A DNA stretch of 64,000 nt from Micropterix aruncella (taxonomy: Eukaryota > Arthropoda > Insecta > Lepidoptera > Micropterigidae). A program made the translations under genes and the position numbers. The stretch lies in the NCBI GenBank assembly GCA_944548615.1, contig OX155960.1, positions 11,470,365 to 11,534,364 on the forward strand, written 5' to 3'. A model generated the notes under the pieces. The model was not told the origin of the DNA, did no database searches, and was given only the letters and a program-made list of their open reading frames with translations. Of the stretch, positions 21,640 to 32,260 are shown piece after piece; positions within the stretch are counted from its first letter, which is position 1; each line of letters opens with the position of its first letter.

Positions 21640-22340
21640 GCTGTTAAATATGGAGACTAATGCTGCAAAACATTTTATTCTAATCGTATGCATATTCAGT
21701 TTTATCCCTTTCAATGTACACCCCTCTATCTCTACATCGCTTCATGCGAATGTTCCATTGTCTGAAACAGCGCTGGAAGTTTTCTTCTGTGAGCTTTATG
21801 ACTCGTTCCGCTTTTTCTTTCACAGCTTCAACGGTCTGAAGTCTTGGTGCTTTTAATACAGTTTTGATCTTGTGGAACAGATTAAAAGTCACGTGACATG
21901 TTATCACTCTTTCCAAGAAATTTGGGTCATTTTCATTGGCATTCAAAGTGTCAGTACAAACATTTTCACAGGCGTGTTTTTGTTTGATTGTGAGAATTTT
22001 AGGCATGTGAAAAATGTTATGTAAAATGTGACTTCTGTGTCAATTCCTTCAGTTTCAGCAATCGCATGAACAGTTAACCGATTGTCAGATAGGATAACTG
22101 ATTTTTTTCAATATTTTCATCCGTATTTGAAGTAGAAGGGCGACCTGGGCATGCATCATCTTCAACGTCTTTTCGGCCGTCTTGGAAACGCTTAAACCTT
22201 TGAAAACCTACACACCTGACAAACATTCATTGCTAAAGATTATTTCAGCAGCGGTTTGTCCAACTTTCATATGAAATTTCACGTCAATTTGTTGCTTTAT
22301 TAAAACACTTACATTTTTTTCCGAGAAACAAAAACAGATC
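21640..22340 (-). pseudogene. mariner transposase remnant
   Basis: The - strand holds an N-terminal piece (KFHMKVGQTAAE) near 22290 and a C-terminal piece with AVKEKAERVIKLTEENFQRC and WNIRMKRCRDRGVYIE at 21690-21840, the usual mariner C-terminus. The catalytic middle is missing and stops are present. Inverted terminal repeats were not found. Confidence 0.72.
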
Positions 22341-22439
22341 TGAAGGCCACGGCCAGGTTAATACGTCTACAAGCACAGGAGGGGCGCCAATCGAGAGAAG
22401 GCTTCACTCTATACAGCTGTCGGTTGTTAGACTTGGGCG

Positions 22440-23010
22440 CATGTGTAGTTCTTCTGTAGAAACGACAATTTTGTCAATTTCCCGCACTTGGCCTCTTAAG
22501 TGGGCTGTTGTGCGTGGCTCATGTTTCTATTTATGTTACTCCAACCAACCCAGGCTGTCCCAGAAGGTTAGCAGCCTGTTTAGGTTGCTACAGGCCTCCG
22601 GGACAGATGCTGGAGATTGTAGTGTTCTTACCCGTTGCTCTGCCACGCTCCTGCATTCCATGAGCACATGCTATGGCGTTTCTTCTTCCTCCATGCATCC
22701 TCTGCATAGAGGGCTGTCTGTCACACCTATGGTAAACAGGTGTTTGTTTAGGGGACAGTGGCCTGTCATAGTACCTATGACTTTACGGATTTTGTCCCTT
22801 TTTAATCTGGTGAGGTTGCGGGCAAGTTTTTTAGGCGCTTCCGGAACCGCTTTCTTTGTTTGCCTGCATCCTGCGTTTTTTTTCCATTCTTTAAGGTGGG
22901 TTTCGTCGGTGTTCCTGCGTAGCCATGTTTTTATTTGGGCCTGGGGTATGGGCATCAAGGGTTCCGGTCCATATACTATTTCCTTTGATCCCCTTTTGGC
23001 CAGAGACAAG
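22440..23010 (-). mobile_element. LINE-A 3' coding end, inverted copy
   Basis: The - strand encodes KRGSKEIVYGPEPLMPIPQA, then TMTGHCPLNKHLFTIG and CRGCMEEEETP, with an early frameshift before the natural end. It is very similar to 55590-56130. Confidence 0.85.
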
Positions 23011-23538
23011 AACCACACCACAATCGCCTCAAATCGCGAAAGTCATTCATGAGCCGAACGCAACCACTCCATGGCAGTCAATCATCGAACTGCATCACTC
23101 AATAGAGGGCTTCACTTGGCGAGGACATAAAAGGAAGAGATAGCACCGAAGTCCCATCTCTCTTATACCACCTGGCTTAGTCTTCTTGTTTGCTGGGGCT
23201 ACACACAGAAGCCAATTTGCAACTCTGGAACGCTGGAGGATGAAGACCACCTCCGATCCTGCCCGCAACTGTCAACCCCTATTACACACCAGGACCTACA
23301 AGAGGCAAACGATAAAGCCATCCAGGCTGCATATTTTTGGAGAAATGTGTCCTAACCTAGCCCGGACACATTAACGAATGATCGAACCTCGTAATATACT
23401 AATTTATCTATGTCCTCTGTCACTCCTCGCGCATCAAGCTTTGTGTGGAGACTCGCTCCTGCGGTCAGAGCGAAGTCATCGCCAACACCACTTACAAAAA
23501 ATATGTCATCCTTATGTTTAAAACTATTCTTTTTCCAG
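23011..23538 (+). other. intron with a decayed RT-like C-terminus
   Basis: About 23190-23340 can be read as a short frame ending EDEDHLRSCPQL and DLQEANDKAIQAAYFW, which looks like a retroelement C-terminus, but no RT motif accompanies it. The rest is intron ending in acceptor TTTTTCCAG at 23530-23538. Confidence 0.4.
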
Positions 23539-23741
23539 ATTACATCAGGACCTTCACATGGGATAAAAGGTTGGAGCACATAGTCAAGAAAGGCCTAGGG
23601 TCAGGTCCTCCTACAATTGTATCGCCCGAACAATATAAAATTAGATTCTTTAGCGCAATGAAAAAATACTTTCTTCACTCTCCGAATCAATGGGATGCTC
23701 TTCATAACGGTCTCATATTGAAGAACGTCGCCAGCAGCTAG
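23539..23741 (+). CDS. PIKFYVE: PIKfyve/Fab1 terminal coding exon
   Basis: The leftover g from the previous exon plus at gives Asp, forming [20 protein letters not shown]. Then come the activation-segment region [14 protein letters not shown] and the C-terminal [15 protein letters not shown] stop is at 23739-23741. In PIKfyve the VID/IID Asp binds the metal-ATP complex and the SPE(L/Q)Y segment helps choose the lipid. The tail after NQW (about 14 residues) is its own. Exon length and phase fit the two upstream exons exactly. Confidence 0.93.
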
Positions 23742-23870
23742 ACTGTGCTACGAATTTGTGATAGATTAAGTAAAAAAATGTGATATTCGTTTAATTAGAC
23801 TGAACGTAATTAGTCTACAAAAGCAAAGGCACAATCTCCACTGTTGACTATACATGACTGTTTGACTGTA

Positions 23871-23876
23871 AATAAA
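23871..23876 (+). terminator. likely PIKfyve poly(A) signal
   Basis: AATAAA lies 130 bases after the PIKfyve stop codon and is the first canonical signal on this strand after the gene. Confidence 0.6.
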
Positions 23877-24164
23877 ATTAAAAAACTCCTGTGAGAATAT
23901 ATTTTCCTAACAATGTCTATACAGTGCAGTGCGTTCAGGACGGTCAGGCGTCTTTTTTAAGAGGTGAATCTGCACATCAAACTGAACATAAAACGAGGTT
24001 GGAAAGAAGACCACGCAGGCCCTCGTTCACTCTCTCGTGGGAAAAGACAGCAGCGGCCAATGTCACTGAACTGTACTTATAATTTGTATGAAAAGTATAT
24101 AATAAACTCTTTATTTGCACTTAAACATTAGGATTCTCCAAGGAACATCTAGTTACAGTACAGT

Positions 24165-24533
24165 TGGGCAGTGTCGACTACAACGGACGAACCCATCACC
24201 CCAGGCTGGTATAACAATATGTGATCGTTCTTTCAGTTATGGGATGAGCGTAGAAGACTTAGAGGCAATTGTCAATCCACTATCTAGCTCTACCAACTAG
24301 CTCGCTACCAGCTATGGCCAAATTTCTTCAGCCTCCCGACTGGTTACAGGTTTGAAGTCGCTTGCGCGATCCTCTCCCTAGTGGTAGCGGTGATCAGTGA
24401 ATACGGAATCTATCGCGGACCACAGCATCCTTTGCCTGGCTTTCATCCGGTATCGGATAGCCGAATGGTCGTTTCAAGAGCGGCTGCCACTAGGTAAACA
24501 ACCCCCCCCTTTCCCCCACCGCTCTATAGAAGT
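24165..24533 (-). mobile_element. REP650 retroposon, diverged and 5'-truncated
   Basis: Keeps the constant end (GTCGACTACAACGG at 24173) and about 360 bp next to it, and lacks the GGGAGCTAAT end. It is flanked by a 14-bp duplication with one mismatch, AGTTACAGTRCAGT, at 24151-24164 and 24534-24547. The truncation therefore happened at insertion, which sets the GTCGAC end as the 3' end. Confidence 0.78.
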
Positions 24534-24547
24534 AGTTACAGTGCAGT

Positions 24548-25400
24548 GGTACATGGCGCGCTGTGGAAATAAAGATTGACAAGTTTGTCGGCTCAAATCA
24601 AAATAAGTTGTCTGCGATTTCCAAACTCAATTAATTGTTCATGTAGAATAATTTCATCTGAGCAAAAATCTAATGTAACAAAAATATAAAAATATTTTCT
24701 TGTTCAGTTTGATGTGCAGAATCTGTTTAATTGACAGACCATTCCAAACGCCTTGTATACCTAATGTATTGATTTTTATTGAGTAAAAGAAATCAAAAGT
24801 GAGATTGCTGACTTTGCTTTAGTTAATGACGTTGCCTTCTTTGAACCTTATATTCTCGAATTTGGCAAGGACTTCATGTTTGCCTCTTACTTTGACAATA
24901 ATTGGCAATTAGTATAATAATTTTGGATGCAGCCGATTAGGATTAATTAATGATTATAATTGATGTTTTTCCAATTAATCGTAAAAACATTGATGTTGCC
25001 GCGCTTATTTAACAATTACCGATTATTTAAGAAACAGGCTAAGAAAACACTGATAAATGTTATAAAAAATCTAAATCCCAATCATGCTGAAATAATAGGA
25101 AATTCTCAAGTTTGATTTTCGAAATAATCTAGAATCGTAGTCGTTAAATCAATAATCGTTTCATCCTTTAATATATAAAATATAAATTATTACTTTTAAC
25201 CATTCCTAAAACAATTTATTTGTAACCTATGAACATTTTGATTCTGTCATTGTCGTATGTTTTACATAAAAAATTAAGTTTTAAAAAATATTGTGTCTTT
25301 TTGTACGATTGGCTTATGGGAAGTAGCTCATCCCTTTTCCTAGAAAATATTTTTTTGATATAACGATACTCAAACCTGTATGCACATTTGGCATAAAGTT
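24548..25400. other. AT-rich intergenic stretch, nothing recognised
   Basis: Between the PIKfyve 3' end and a LINE fragment. Low complexity and AT-rich. I see no coding exon, RNA gene or repeat ends. Confidence 0.5.
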
Positions 25401-25909
25401 ATGGAGAACATTCTTTCCGTCCGTCCTATCCGTCAACGAGGCCCAAAATGAAAATGCTGAACTAATTACCTCACTTCAATTTCTATCGGAAAAATACGAT
25501 GATCTTCAATTAAAAGTCTCGGAGCTCCAACCGCTGAAACCTCAGATTGAAAGCCTTGAAAAAGCTAACAAAGACTTGTACTACAAAATTGACACGTTGG
25601 AACGTCAAATAGACGATAGTAAACAGCAGAACAATAAAAACAAACTGGAAATTGACGGCGTCCCTACATGCGATAATGAAAACCTTGCGAATATTGTCAA
25701 AATCATTGGATCGAAAAGCGGTGTCACTGTTAATGAGAATGAGATCACTACTAACACGAGCGATAACTAATAGTAACCACATAGTGCCCAAACTGAATAT
25801 TACCCATGCACAGAGACATTTTCTTTACTTGGCACCGTCGTTGTTCAATAAAACTAAGGATATACCCGGCATTTATACTCAAGGCATAAATATTAAATTA
25901 AATATAAAC
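25401..25909 (+). pseudogene. LINE with ORF1 joined to ORF2 C-terminus
   Basis: About 25440-25770 encodes a coiled-coil ORF1-like stretch (LQFLSEKYDDLQLKVSELQP, then EIDGVPTCDNENLANIV), typical of insect LINE ORF1 proteins. It passes directly into an ORF2-type C-terminus (NITHAQRHFLYLAPSLFN) like that at 13440-13520. RT and endonuclease are deleted. The end of the reading frame is cut by the Penelope derivative and resumes at 26228 (THWLVDHPGK). Confidence 0.75.
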
Positions 25910-26227
25910 AAAAAAAGACTAATCGAAGACTATCGCGGTTGTTTGACATTATAAATAGGATAGAAAACGAATTTACCGCGTGAAATTTGTAGGACCCGAC
26001 GTTTCGGTGACGTTGCAGCCGCCGTTGTCTAGGCCCGGGCCCGGCCCCCCACCACCGTTATAACCTACGCAGTGGCGGCAGCGGTTTGCGGCCTACCCGC
26101 AAAACAACGGACTGACAGCTCTTTAGTCTACCCTAGACAACGGCGGCTGCAACGTCACCGAAACGTCGGGTCCTACAAATTTCACGCGGTAAATTCGTTT
26201 TCTATCCTATTTATAAAAAAAGACTAA
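25910..26227 (+). mobile_element. 292-bp Penelope derivative with inverted arms
   Basis: The element at 25923-26214 is flanked by the 13-bp duplication AAAAAAAGACTAA (25910-25922 and 26215-26227). Its arms of about 80 bp are inverted copies of each other. Both ends, and the inner GGCCCCCCACCACCGTTATA segment, match the larger Penelope element at 41099-42017. It is therefore an internally deleted form lacking the GIY-YIG region, and it sits inside LINE coding sequence. Confidence 0.85.
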
Positions 26228-26444
26228 CCCACTGGTTGGTTGATCACCCAGGGAAGGTAAGAAACTGAAAAACGAATTTGCTTTATTCCTAGTTAACTTA
26301 CCATTCCTAACACATTATTATTTACCTACCTTATCCTTTTTGTTCTTTATATTATTATTATCACATACCTTTTAAGATTATTTGAAATTTTATTTTTTAC
26401 AAAAATTTTAGTTTACTTGATTTTATTTTTCACGGCATTCTTCA

Positions 26445-27465
26445 GCGTATTATTGGCCTTCAATGCCAGAATGATTGGACAACAATTGGTGACTTTTGCA
26501 TTCCGCCTCCAATGCACTGGAAGGTAATGCTCTATGACTGGACGCCAGAGATGCTGAAATTTTATTTGAATGCCTTTCAGCATACACTTCCAGACCCCAG
26601 TAACCTCGCTCGTTGGAGCTTTGCCGAGGATAGTTCTTGTCCCCTCTGTAGCAATACCCCTTGCACAGCTAGACACATTCTAGCTGGCTGCAAGGTGGCC
26701 TTAGATCAAGGACGGTACACTTACCGCCATGACAAAGTTCTCGCTGTTATTCGCGAGGTAATTAGTCTCTCAGTGGCTCGTGCCAACAAGGGTTTGACAG
26801 TATCCTCCAAACCCCCAATACAGTTTGTGCGGGATGGCTCTAAAGGCAAAAAACATTTAACTACAAAACCTTTCTCAATAATCGAGAAAGCTACAGATTG
26901 GATTCTGGAGGTTGATTCGGTCTCTAAGCAGTATAAATTCCCTGAAAGTCTCGGATGCACAGCCCTCCGTCCAGATATAACTCTTTACTCTCTATCTCGG
27001 AAGGTGGCTCTTATTGTAGAATTAACTGTTCCATGGGAATCAAATATCCCAAAAGACCACGAGTACAAATTAAATAAATACCATGATCTTGCAAATGCCG
27101 TAACCCGGAACGGCTTCACTGTTCACCTTCACGCGGTGGAAGTTGGCGCTCGTGGCCTGCCAGCTAAATCTCTATTTCACCTCTTTAAAGATCTTGGCCT
27201 TTCCAGAAAAATAATCAACTCTTTCTTAGAAAAATTATCTAAAACTGCGATTTGCGCATCTCAAATTCTATGGCTTCGAAGGGGGAGTGAATGGGTGGCA
27301 AGGTGAACGCTCACATGTGGCAAGACAGCTGTCCTAAACCTACCACAGCCGGTTCGTAAGTCCGGAATCCACTGCTCACCCCCCAGAAGTGTAAAAAAAA
27401 TAGTATTATGATGGGCCCGACTCCGGTCGGTGAATTCCATGGCAGCTCCGTTTGTATTTATTATT
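26445..27465 (+). mobile_element. RLE-type LINE, best preserved copy (5'-truncated)
   Basis: A 264-codon open frame (26512-27306) carries the C-terminus of a LINE with a restriction-like endonuclease. There is a zinc-binding cluster CPLCSNTPCTARHILAGC near residue 43. The nuclease signature is RPDITLYS, then VALIVELTVPWE, then KLNKYHDL, i.e. PD...E...K of the PD-(D/E)xK fold. EVGARGLPAKSLFHLFKDLG follows. The 3' region ends TTCCATGGCAGCTCCGTTTG then TATTTATTATT. The RT is absent. At least seven other copies of this 3' part lie in the window. Confidence 0.87.
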
Positions 27466-27541
27466 ATTTAGCATTAGGCAGTATTTAAGTATACGAATCT
27501 GAGCCTAACTTAGTGCGGACGTCTCGTGCGATCCAGTTAGG

Positions 27542-28631
27542 TTAAGGTGTCATTCCTAAGCGACGACTGTGGCGGCTCGAGCCGCGGGACTATGACTCAT
27601 ACTGCTTCGCATGTAAATAAACGAAACCCATTCCTATGACGCGGCTGGCGCCGCGCGACGGAAGTGGCTCTAGTGAGGCGGCTCGAGCCGTACGGCTAGA
27701 CTGCTTGCATGAGCAGTCCAGTCGTAACAGCCGCGACGGCTGGAACTCTGTTTATACGGTTTTGGTGTTTATTTCCCTATTAAATCATGGATGACTCGAG
27801 ACATCGAACTAGTGCGTGAACACCCTTGTCTTTTCAACCCGAAACACCACCAGTACAAAAATGGAAACGTCAGAGATAAGGTCCTTAGCGTCAATCCCAG
27901 TTTTTCTGCAGGGCTGATGGGCTGTTTGACTTTGTTACATGATTTTCTGTTTAACCCGTTGAGTATGAGTCAACCAAATCTGGTCGCGAAACAATTATCC
28001 GTTGAGTACGAGTCGACCAAATCTGGTCGCGCGTTTTTTTCACTTTGACGTTCTCATATTTATTCATAATTATCTAATTGTTTTACAAAATGATATTTCA
28101 ATATTCTATATTCGAAATTTCAATGCAATCATTGTGCAGTTGTTCTTTTTATGATTGGTGTAGTAGTTTCGTAGTTATAGTACTTTAAGTCGATGTCGCC
28201 GAAAATCCTGCAAAAGAGACAGATGCATCCATGAAAATACCCATTTACTCCAAGGGTTAAACCACTTTCCATGCACGGTAATATGTAATCAAACTGGACT
28301 CTATTCAAACGAAAAACCTTCTGAACATTGAAAATATGCCTGTTAATTAAAATGTTTTGAAACCCCTCTTCGCATCTTGATAGATACAATGAATGTGGCT
28401 TTTCGTTCTTTTTCAGCTTCATCAACAATAACTCTTCTTCCCCCTTTTCTTGCAATAAAAGATAGGTTAACGCCAACAGTGATGCATCTGACATGATGTC
28501 CAAGACGGTACTGCTCTAGTCGCTCCTTTTTAAGGAATGTACTTGGCGGCTACAGCCGTACGACTCTAGCCGCGTGCCTCGAGTCGTACGGCTGAAGTCG
28601 CCACAGCCGTCGCTTAGGAATGACACCTTTA
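27542..28631 (-). mobile_element. PIF/Harbinger transposon with TTA duplication
   Basis: The element at 27545-28628 has matching ends (AGGTGTCATTCCTAAGCGAC at left, its complement at right) and TTA on both sides (27542-27544 and 28629-28631). The - strand carries transposase pieces: HIFNVQKVFRLNRVQFDYIL near 28300-28370 and PISPAEKLGLTLRTL near 27880-27925, as in Harbinger DDE proteins. A TTAA element interrupts the coding region. The DDE catalytic part is missing, so the copy is dead. Confidence 0.82.
27951..28260 (+). mobile_element. TTAA element nested in Harbinger
   Basis: Bounded by TTAACCCG at 27951 and GGGTTAA ending at 28260. Near the left end a 42-bp unit is present twice (GTTGAGTA, then CCAAATCTGGTCGCG). 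The right half resembles the end of the 1.4-kb piggyBac-like element at 46290-46420 (TTGTTTTACRARAT, CAAATTTCAATGC, TTCTTTTTA). A short member of the same family. Confidence 0.75.
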
Positions 28632-28689
28632 GGTTTAATTTAATTGTAACTGATATTATGATTTTTTGTATAATAAAGAATTTGAATTT

Positions 28690-28800
28690 GAACATTGAGG
28701 AGTGTCGATTGCTACGGATGAACCCACCACTCCAGGGAGCTACAGCAACATCAGGCCATTCTGTCTCCCATGGAGTGGACGTCATGAATTTGCTAGACGC
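28690..28800 (-). mobile_element. REP650 end fragment, old
   Basis: GTGTCGATTGCTACGGATGAACCCACCACTCC is a mutated form of the constant REP650 end, quoted here by position 28701-28735. Only about 110 bp remain. Confidence 0.5.
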
Positions 28801-28810
28801 ATAGCTGCAT

Positions 28811-28850
28811 GCGTCTTAAGGCATTCAATAATTTGAATGCCTTAAGACGC
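28811..28850. repeat. perfect 18-bp hairpin
   Basis: Arms 28811-28828 and 28833-28850 are exact complements around a TAAT loop. Both arms include CTTAAG. It could form a cruciform or an RNA stem. No terminator or transposon role is evident. Confidence 0.8.
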
Positions 28851-28860
28851 GTGTAGCTAA

Positions 28861-29282
28861 ACATCTACACTTATGCGTATTCATCTTCAATTGTGATCAC
28901 TGACAGTACCCGGTGTGGATCACGATGGACGAGTGTGAACTTGTAGCAATTAGAGCGGCATGAACAAGCAAAAAGCGTGAACAGCGACGATCAGTCGGGA
29001 TAAAAGATTATTTGAAGAAATGTAATTTTTTAAGATTGGAAGATTTGGAGTTAAACCATAACGACTTGGAATGTCAAAAGCAAATTTCTACAAGCTTTAA
29101 AAAATAGCGGAACCAAAAATTGTCATTTTGTCTTGTAAAATGCACGGAGTGACGCACGCGTATCAATAGGGTGCCGGATCGGGGTGCGCTGTCATAACTA
29201 GTTTTGACGCATGTGCTATAGTATGACACGCCTGCATCAGAGGAAAGTCAAATGAAACAAACAGGGCTTGAGTGGGGACTTA
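28861..29282. other. unassigned stretch
   Basis: Mixed sequence without a coding exon, repeat boundaries or RNA gene that I can recognise. Confidence 0.4.
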
Positions 29283-30610
29283 CCTACCCACTCTCCCTTC
29301 AAAGCCATAGAATTTGAGATTATGGAAATAACCATTTCATATAAGTTTTGGTTTTAATGAGTTGATTATTTTTCTGGAGAGACCAGATCTTTAAAGAGGT
29401 CAAACAGAGATTTGGCTGGTAGGCCACAAGCGCCAACTTCCTCTGCATGAAGGAGAACAGTGATGCCGTTCTGGGTGACGGCATTGGCGAGATCATGGTA
29501 TTTATTTAATTTGTCTCGTGGTCTTTTGAGATATTGATTTCCATGAAACAGTTTAATTACACAACTTGGGTTGTCGACTACAACGGGCGAGCCCGTCACC
29601 TCAGGAAGTTTTAACGATCAGTCGTTCTATCTCCTTGGAGTGAACGTAGAAGACTTGGGACAAAAACCGTCCACCATCTAGTTACGTCACAAGCCCGTAA
29701 GAGACCAACGCCTTAACCGCGAGATAGCCAGGGATGTTACCTGGCGGGCCGACACTCGCGCCCTTACTTCCAATTGTGACCAGATTACTCCGGTCTCTCG
29801 AATGGTTCCGAGTTCGAGGTCGCTTGCGCGGTCCTCTCCCTTACGAAGCGGTGAAACGGTGTATACCGAATCTATCGCGGACCACAGCGTCCTTTGCCCG
29901 GCTCTGAACCGGGATCGGATGGCCAATGGTCATTTCAAGAGCAGTCGCTGTAAGGTAGACAACTACCCCCGCTCTATAGGAAACAATACAGTTCCCAGAC
30001 TCCCCCGATTGTTAGTCAGAGAGCACAATCGATTGGCTTGCGCCGCTCGGTGCGCAGACCGTCCAGGAGCGCCAGAGGATTGTTCCCAGGGGAGACTGGT
30101 TGACCCAGTGTCCTACCCAGGCTCGCACCTCATGCGTGGAGGCCATCGGATGGGTGTTGACCCGTGAGTGTGACCGACCCTGAACAGAATGGGTCTTCGT
30201 GGCCAACTCAGCAAGGGCCCATTAGCTCCCAGTTTAATTACACAATAAGGGCTATCTTCCGAGATAGGGAGTATTGCGAAGGGGAGAGCTGTGCATCCGA
30301 GACTTTCAGGGATTTCATACTGCTTAGAGGCCGAATTGACTTCGAGAATCGAATCTGGAGCTTTCTCAATTATTACGAAAAGTTTTGTAGTAAAACATAT
30401 TTTCCTTTAGAGCTATCCCGCACAAACTGTAATGTTGGTTTGGACAGTGCTGTCAGGCACGAACCACTGAGAGGCTAATTACCTCGCGAGTAACAGCAAG
30501 GACTTTGTCATGGCGGTAACATGGTAACGTCCTTGATCTAAGGCCACTTTGCAAGTAGTTAAAATATGTTTAGCTGTTCAAAGGTTATTACTACAAAGGA
30601 GTTCAATAAC
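29283..30610 (-). mobile_element. RLE-type LINE copy split by REP650
   Basis: The - strand gives YHDLANAVTQNG, LPAKSLFDLFKDL and the tail near 29300. After the nested REP650 it continues with the upstream coding part to about 30610 (TAKHILTTCKVALDQG). Frameshifts and stops are present. The pre-insertion LINE is restored on paper simply by skipping 29565-30245. Confidence 0.8.
29549..30245 (-). mobile_element. REP650 retroposon, full-length, 16-bp duplication
   Basis: The element spans 29565-30229 (665 bp), with CAGTTTAATTACACAA at 29549-29564 and 30230-30245. It reads from GGGAGCTAAT (complement near 30225) to the double-hairpin end at 29571-29600. It has no frame shared with other copies, no inverted ends and no A tail. 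Confidence 0.88.
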
Positions 30611-30935
30611 TTACTCAGGTACATACTAAATCACAAGAATTAATGGAATGGAATGGATGAAATCGAATAGAATTAATGGAATTCAGAAGGGATAGGATTT
30701 CAGAATACACAGTCATGGTACTAGTAATTACACCGAATTAGTGGTGTTCTGCACTTTACAGGGTACAGAGCACAATAAGTTAATTAGACCAAGCCATAAG
30801 GAATTGCCGGTATCTTGAAAACCGACTGTTAGCCCTAAAAGATAAGAGGCATGTTCATTAAGGGCCGTTGGCTTATATTTACATATTGGTGGGTCTTGAA
30901 GAGTTTAACGAACGCAGGGCTATCTAGTGGCTATT
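30611..30935. other. unassigned stretch
   Basis: Contains a short GGAATGGAAT-like run near 30640 and otherwise nothing I can name. Confidence 0.4.
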
Positions 30936-31745
30936 TACGATACCCACTGCAGTTGTTGTTTTGACTCAGTAGTCGTTTGCCTGCCAGTGAATATAGATCA
31001 AAATGTCCGCGACAATCATTTCTCCCGCCAGTTGTGAATTGGGAAGTCTCCCTGCAGTGTGATTCCATTTTTACGTGCAAAAGGATCTTCAGCTGCTCAA
31101 ATTCATTGGGAGTTATCCCCAGTGTATGGACCTACAGTAATGAGTGAGGGAAAGGTTAGACAATGGTGTTGAGACTTTAAAAATGGCCGCAAAAATGCGC
31201 ATGACTGCTTGGAGCAGTAACATTAGGCATCCTGGAAACAGAGCCAAGGATGTCGCCAGGCAAAGCCATGATAGAGCAACCACATCCTAAGGAAACCAAG
31301 GCCCTACTTGACATGAACAAGATGAACCGTAGAACCACTATCGGTCTCCTCACCGGACACACTACCATTAGAGCACATCTATTTAAACAGTGGCAGGCTC
31401 AGTATTCAGACTGACAAAATCGTTCAATTGAACAAAAAACTGCGATCTGATCGGCGGTTGACGATTAGTGCTCTGGCTGATGAATTTCTAATAACGACGA
31501 GAAACTCAAGACTGCCGTTGTCAACTGGTTTAACTCCCAGGCGGGGAACTTATTTGCGGAGGGGTTAAAGAAACTGGTGCAGCATTACGAACTTGCAACG
31601 TTACTTAGAACTGAATGGAAAGTATGTGGAAAAGTGAAGTAGATATGTGGTAAAGTAAAACTGTTTAAAAACCTTTGCTCATGAGTTACTTTTTTTATGA
31701 CCAAACAGCCCTTACTTTACGAATACGCCTCGTATCAGCTGTTCG
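30936..31745 (+). pseudogene. mariner transposase remnant interrupted by LINE-B
   Basis: The + strand encodes SSAAQIHWELSPVYGPTVMS and EGKVRQW near 31085-31170. After a LINE-B insert it continues with SDRRLTISALADEF near 31440 and WFNSQAGNLFAEGLKKLVQH near 31520, the N- and C-terminal parts of a mariner transposase. The DDD core is gone. The right end near 31705-31742 resembles a mariner inverted repeat. Confidence 0.75.
31192..31389 (+). mobile_element. LINE-B fragment inside mariner
   Basis: Matches 35056-35250 of the long LINE-B copy (GACTGCTTGGAGCAG, TGTCGCCAGGCAAA, TCCTCACCGGACAC). Short on both sides. Confidence 0.75.
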
Positions 31746-32151
31746 CATTCTCCTCTTGCAAAAAACGCCAGCCGTTACAACATTCAAAACAACCAACACG
31801 GAAGCATTTCATTCCTTTATTTAAAATCACATTCAAATCGAGTATATAAACACTCTCCATTTTTGTAAAGTATTTACATACAAAAAATACTGGGATCTCT
31901 TCAACGATCATGCAAAAATGATATAAATCCTTAGATTAATGCAATATTCATTTATTGCAAATTCAGAACTGGCGATAAAACAAAACACAACATTTATTTG
32001 CGGTGAAGTGGTCTTCTAAAATAATCTTTAGTACGTTACGATTACTGGTTTTTCTGGCTCTGATAAAAACAGCTTTACGTTAGTCTTCGTTTAATTCACT
32101 TCAGTGTCTTTTATACATCAGACTATTATACGGCGAAAGTCGTTAGTGACA
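31746..32151 (-). other. ENTR1 3' untranslated region (predicted)
   Basis: Follows the ENTR1 stop on the - strand. The complement of 31816-31821 is AATAAA, about 330 bases after the stop, and is the best poly(A) signal candidate. A second lies near 31951. No coding exon is seen. Confidence 0.5.
31816..31821 (-). terminator. candidate ENTR1 poly(A) signal
   Basis: Complement of TTTATT gives AATAAA on the gene strand, downstream of the ENTR1 stop at 32152. Confidence 0.5.
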
Positions 32152-32212
32152 TTAATTGGGCTCTAGGGCGGAGGCCAAACCGCGGAGTTGCTCCAATCCA
32201 TTGAGAAGGTCC
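32152..32212 (-). CDS. ENTR1: ENTR1 homologue, last coding exon (6)
   Basis: Starts after acceptor ATTTTCAG (32220-32213). One base completes the Arg codon left by exon 5. It then reads DLLNGLEQLRGLASALEPN and stops at TAA (32154-32152). In vertebrate ENTR1 the C-terminus after the coiled coil is a leucine-rich helix (QLVSGAETLNLVAEIL), and the pattern here is comparable. The exon is short, so this is the least certain of the six. Phase, splice site and downstream poly(A) signal support it. Confidence 0.78.
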
Positions 32213-32260
32213 CTGAAAATGTAAGAAAGACTTGTGGTAAGACTAACTATAAATAAAAAC

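Noticed and set aside
29687..30167. Overlapping frames on both strands in REP650 copies
   Set aside because: Similar frames recur because the repeat recurs. None stays open at full length in all copies, and no protein family is suggested.
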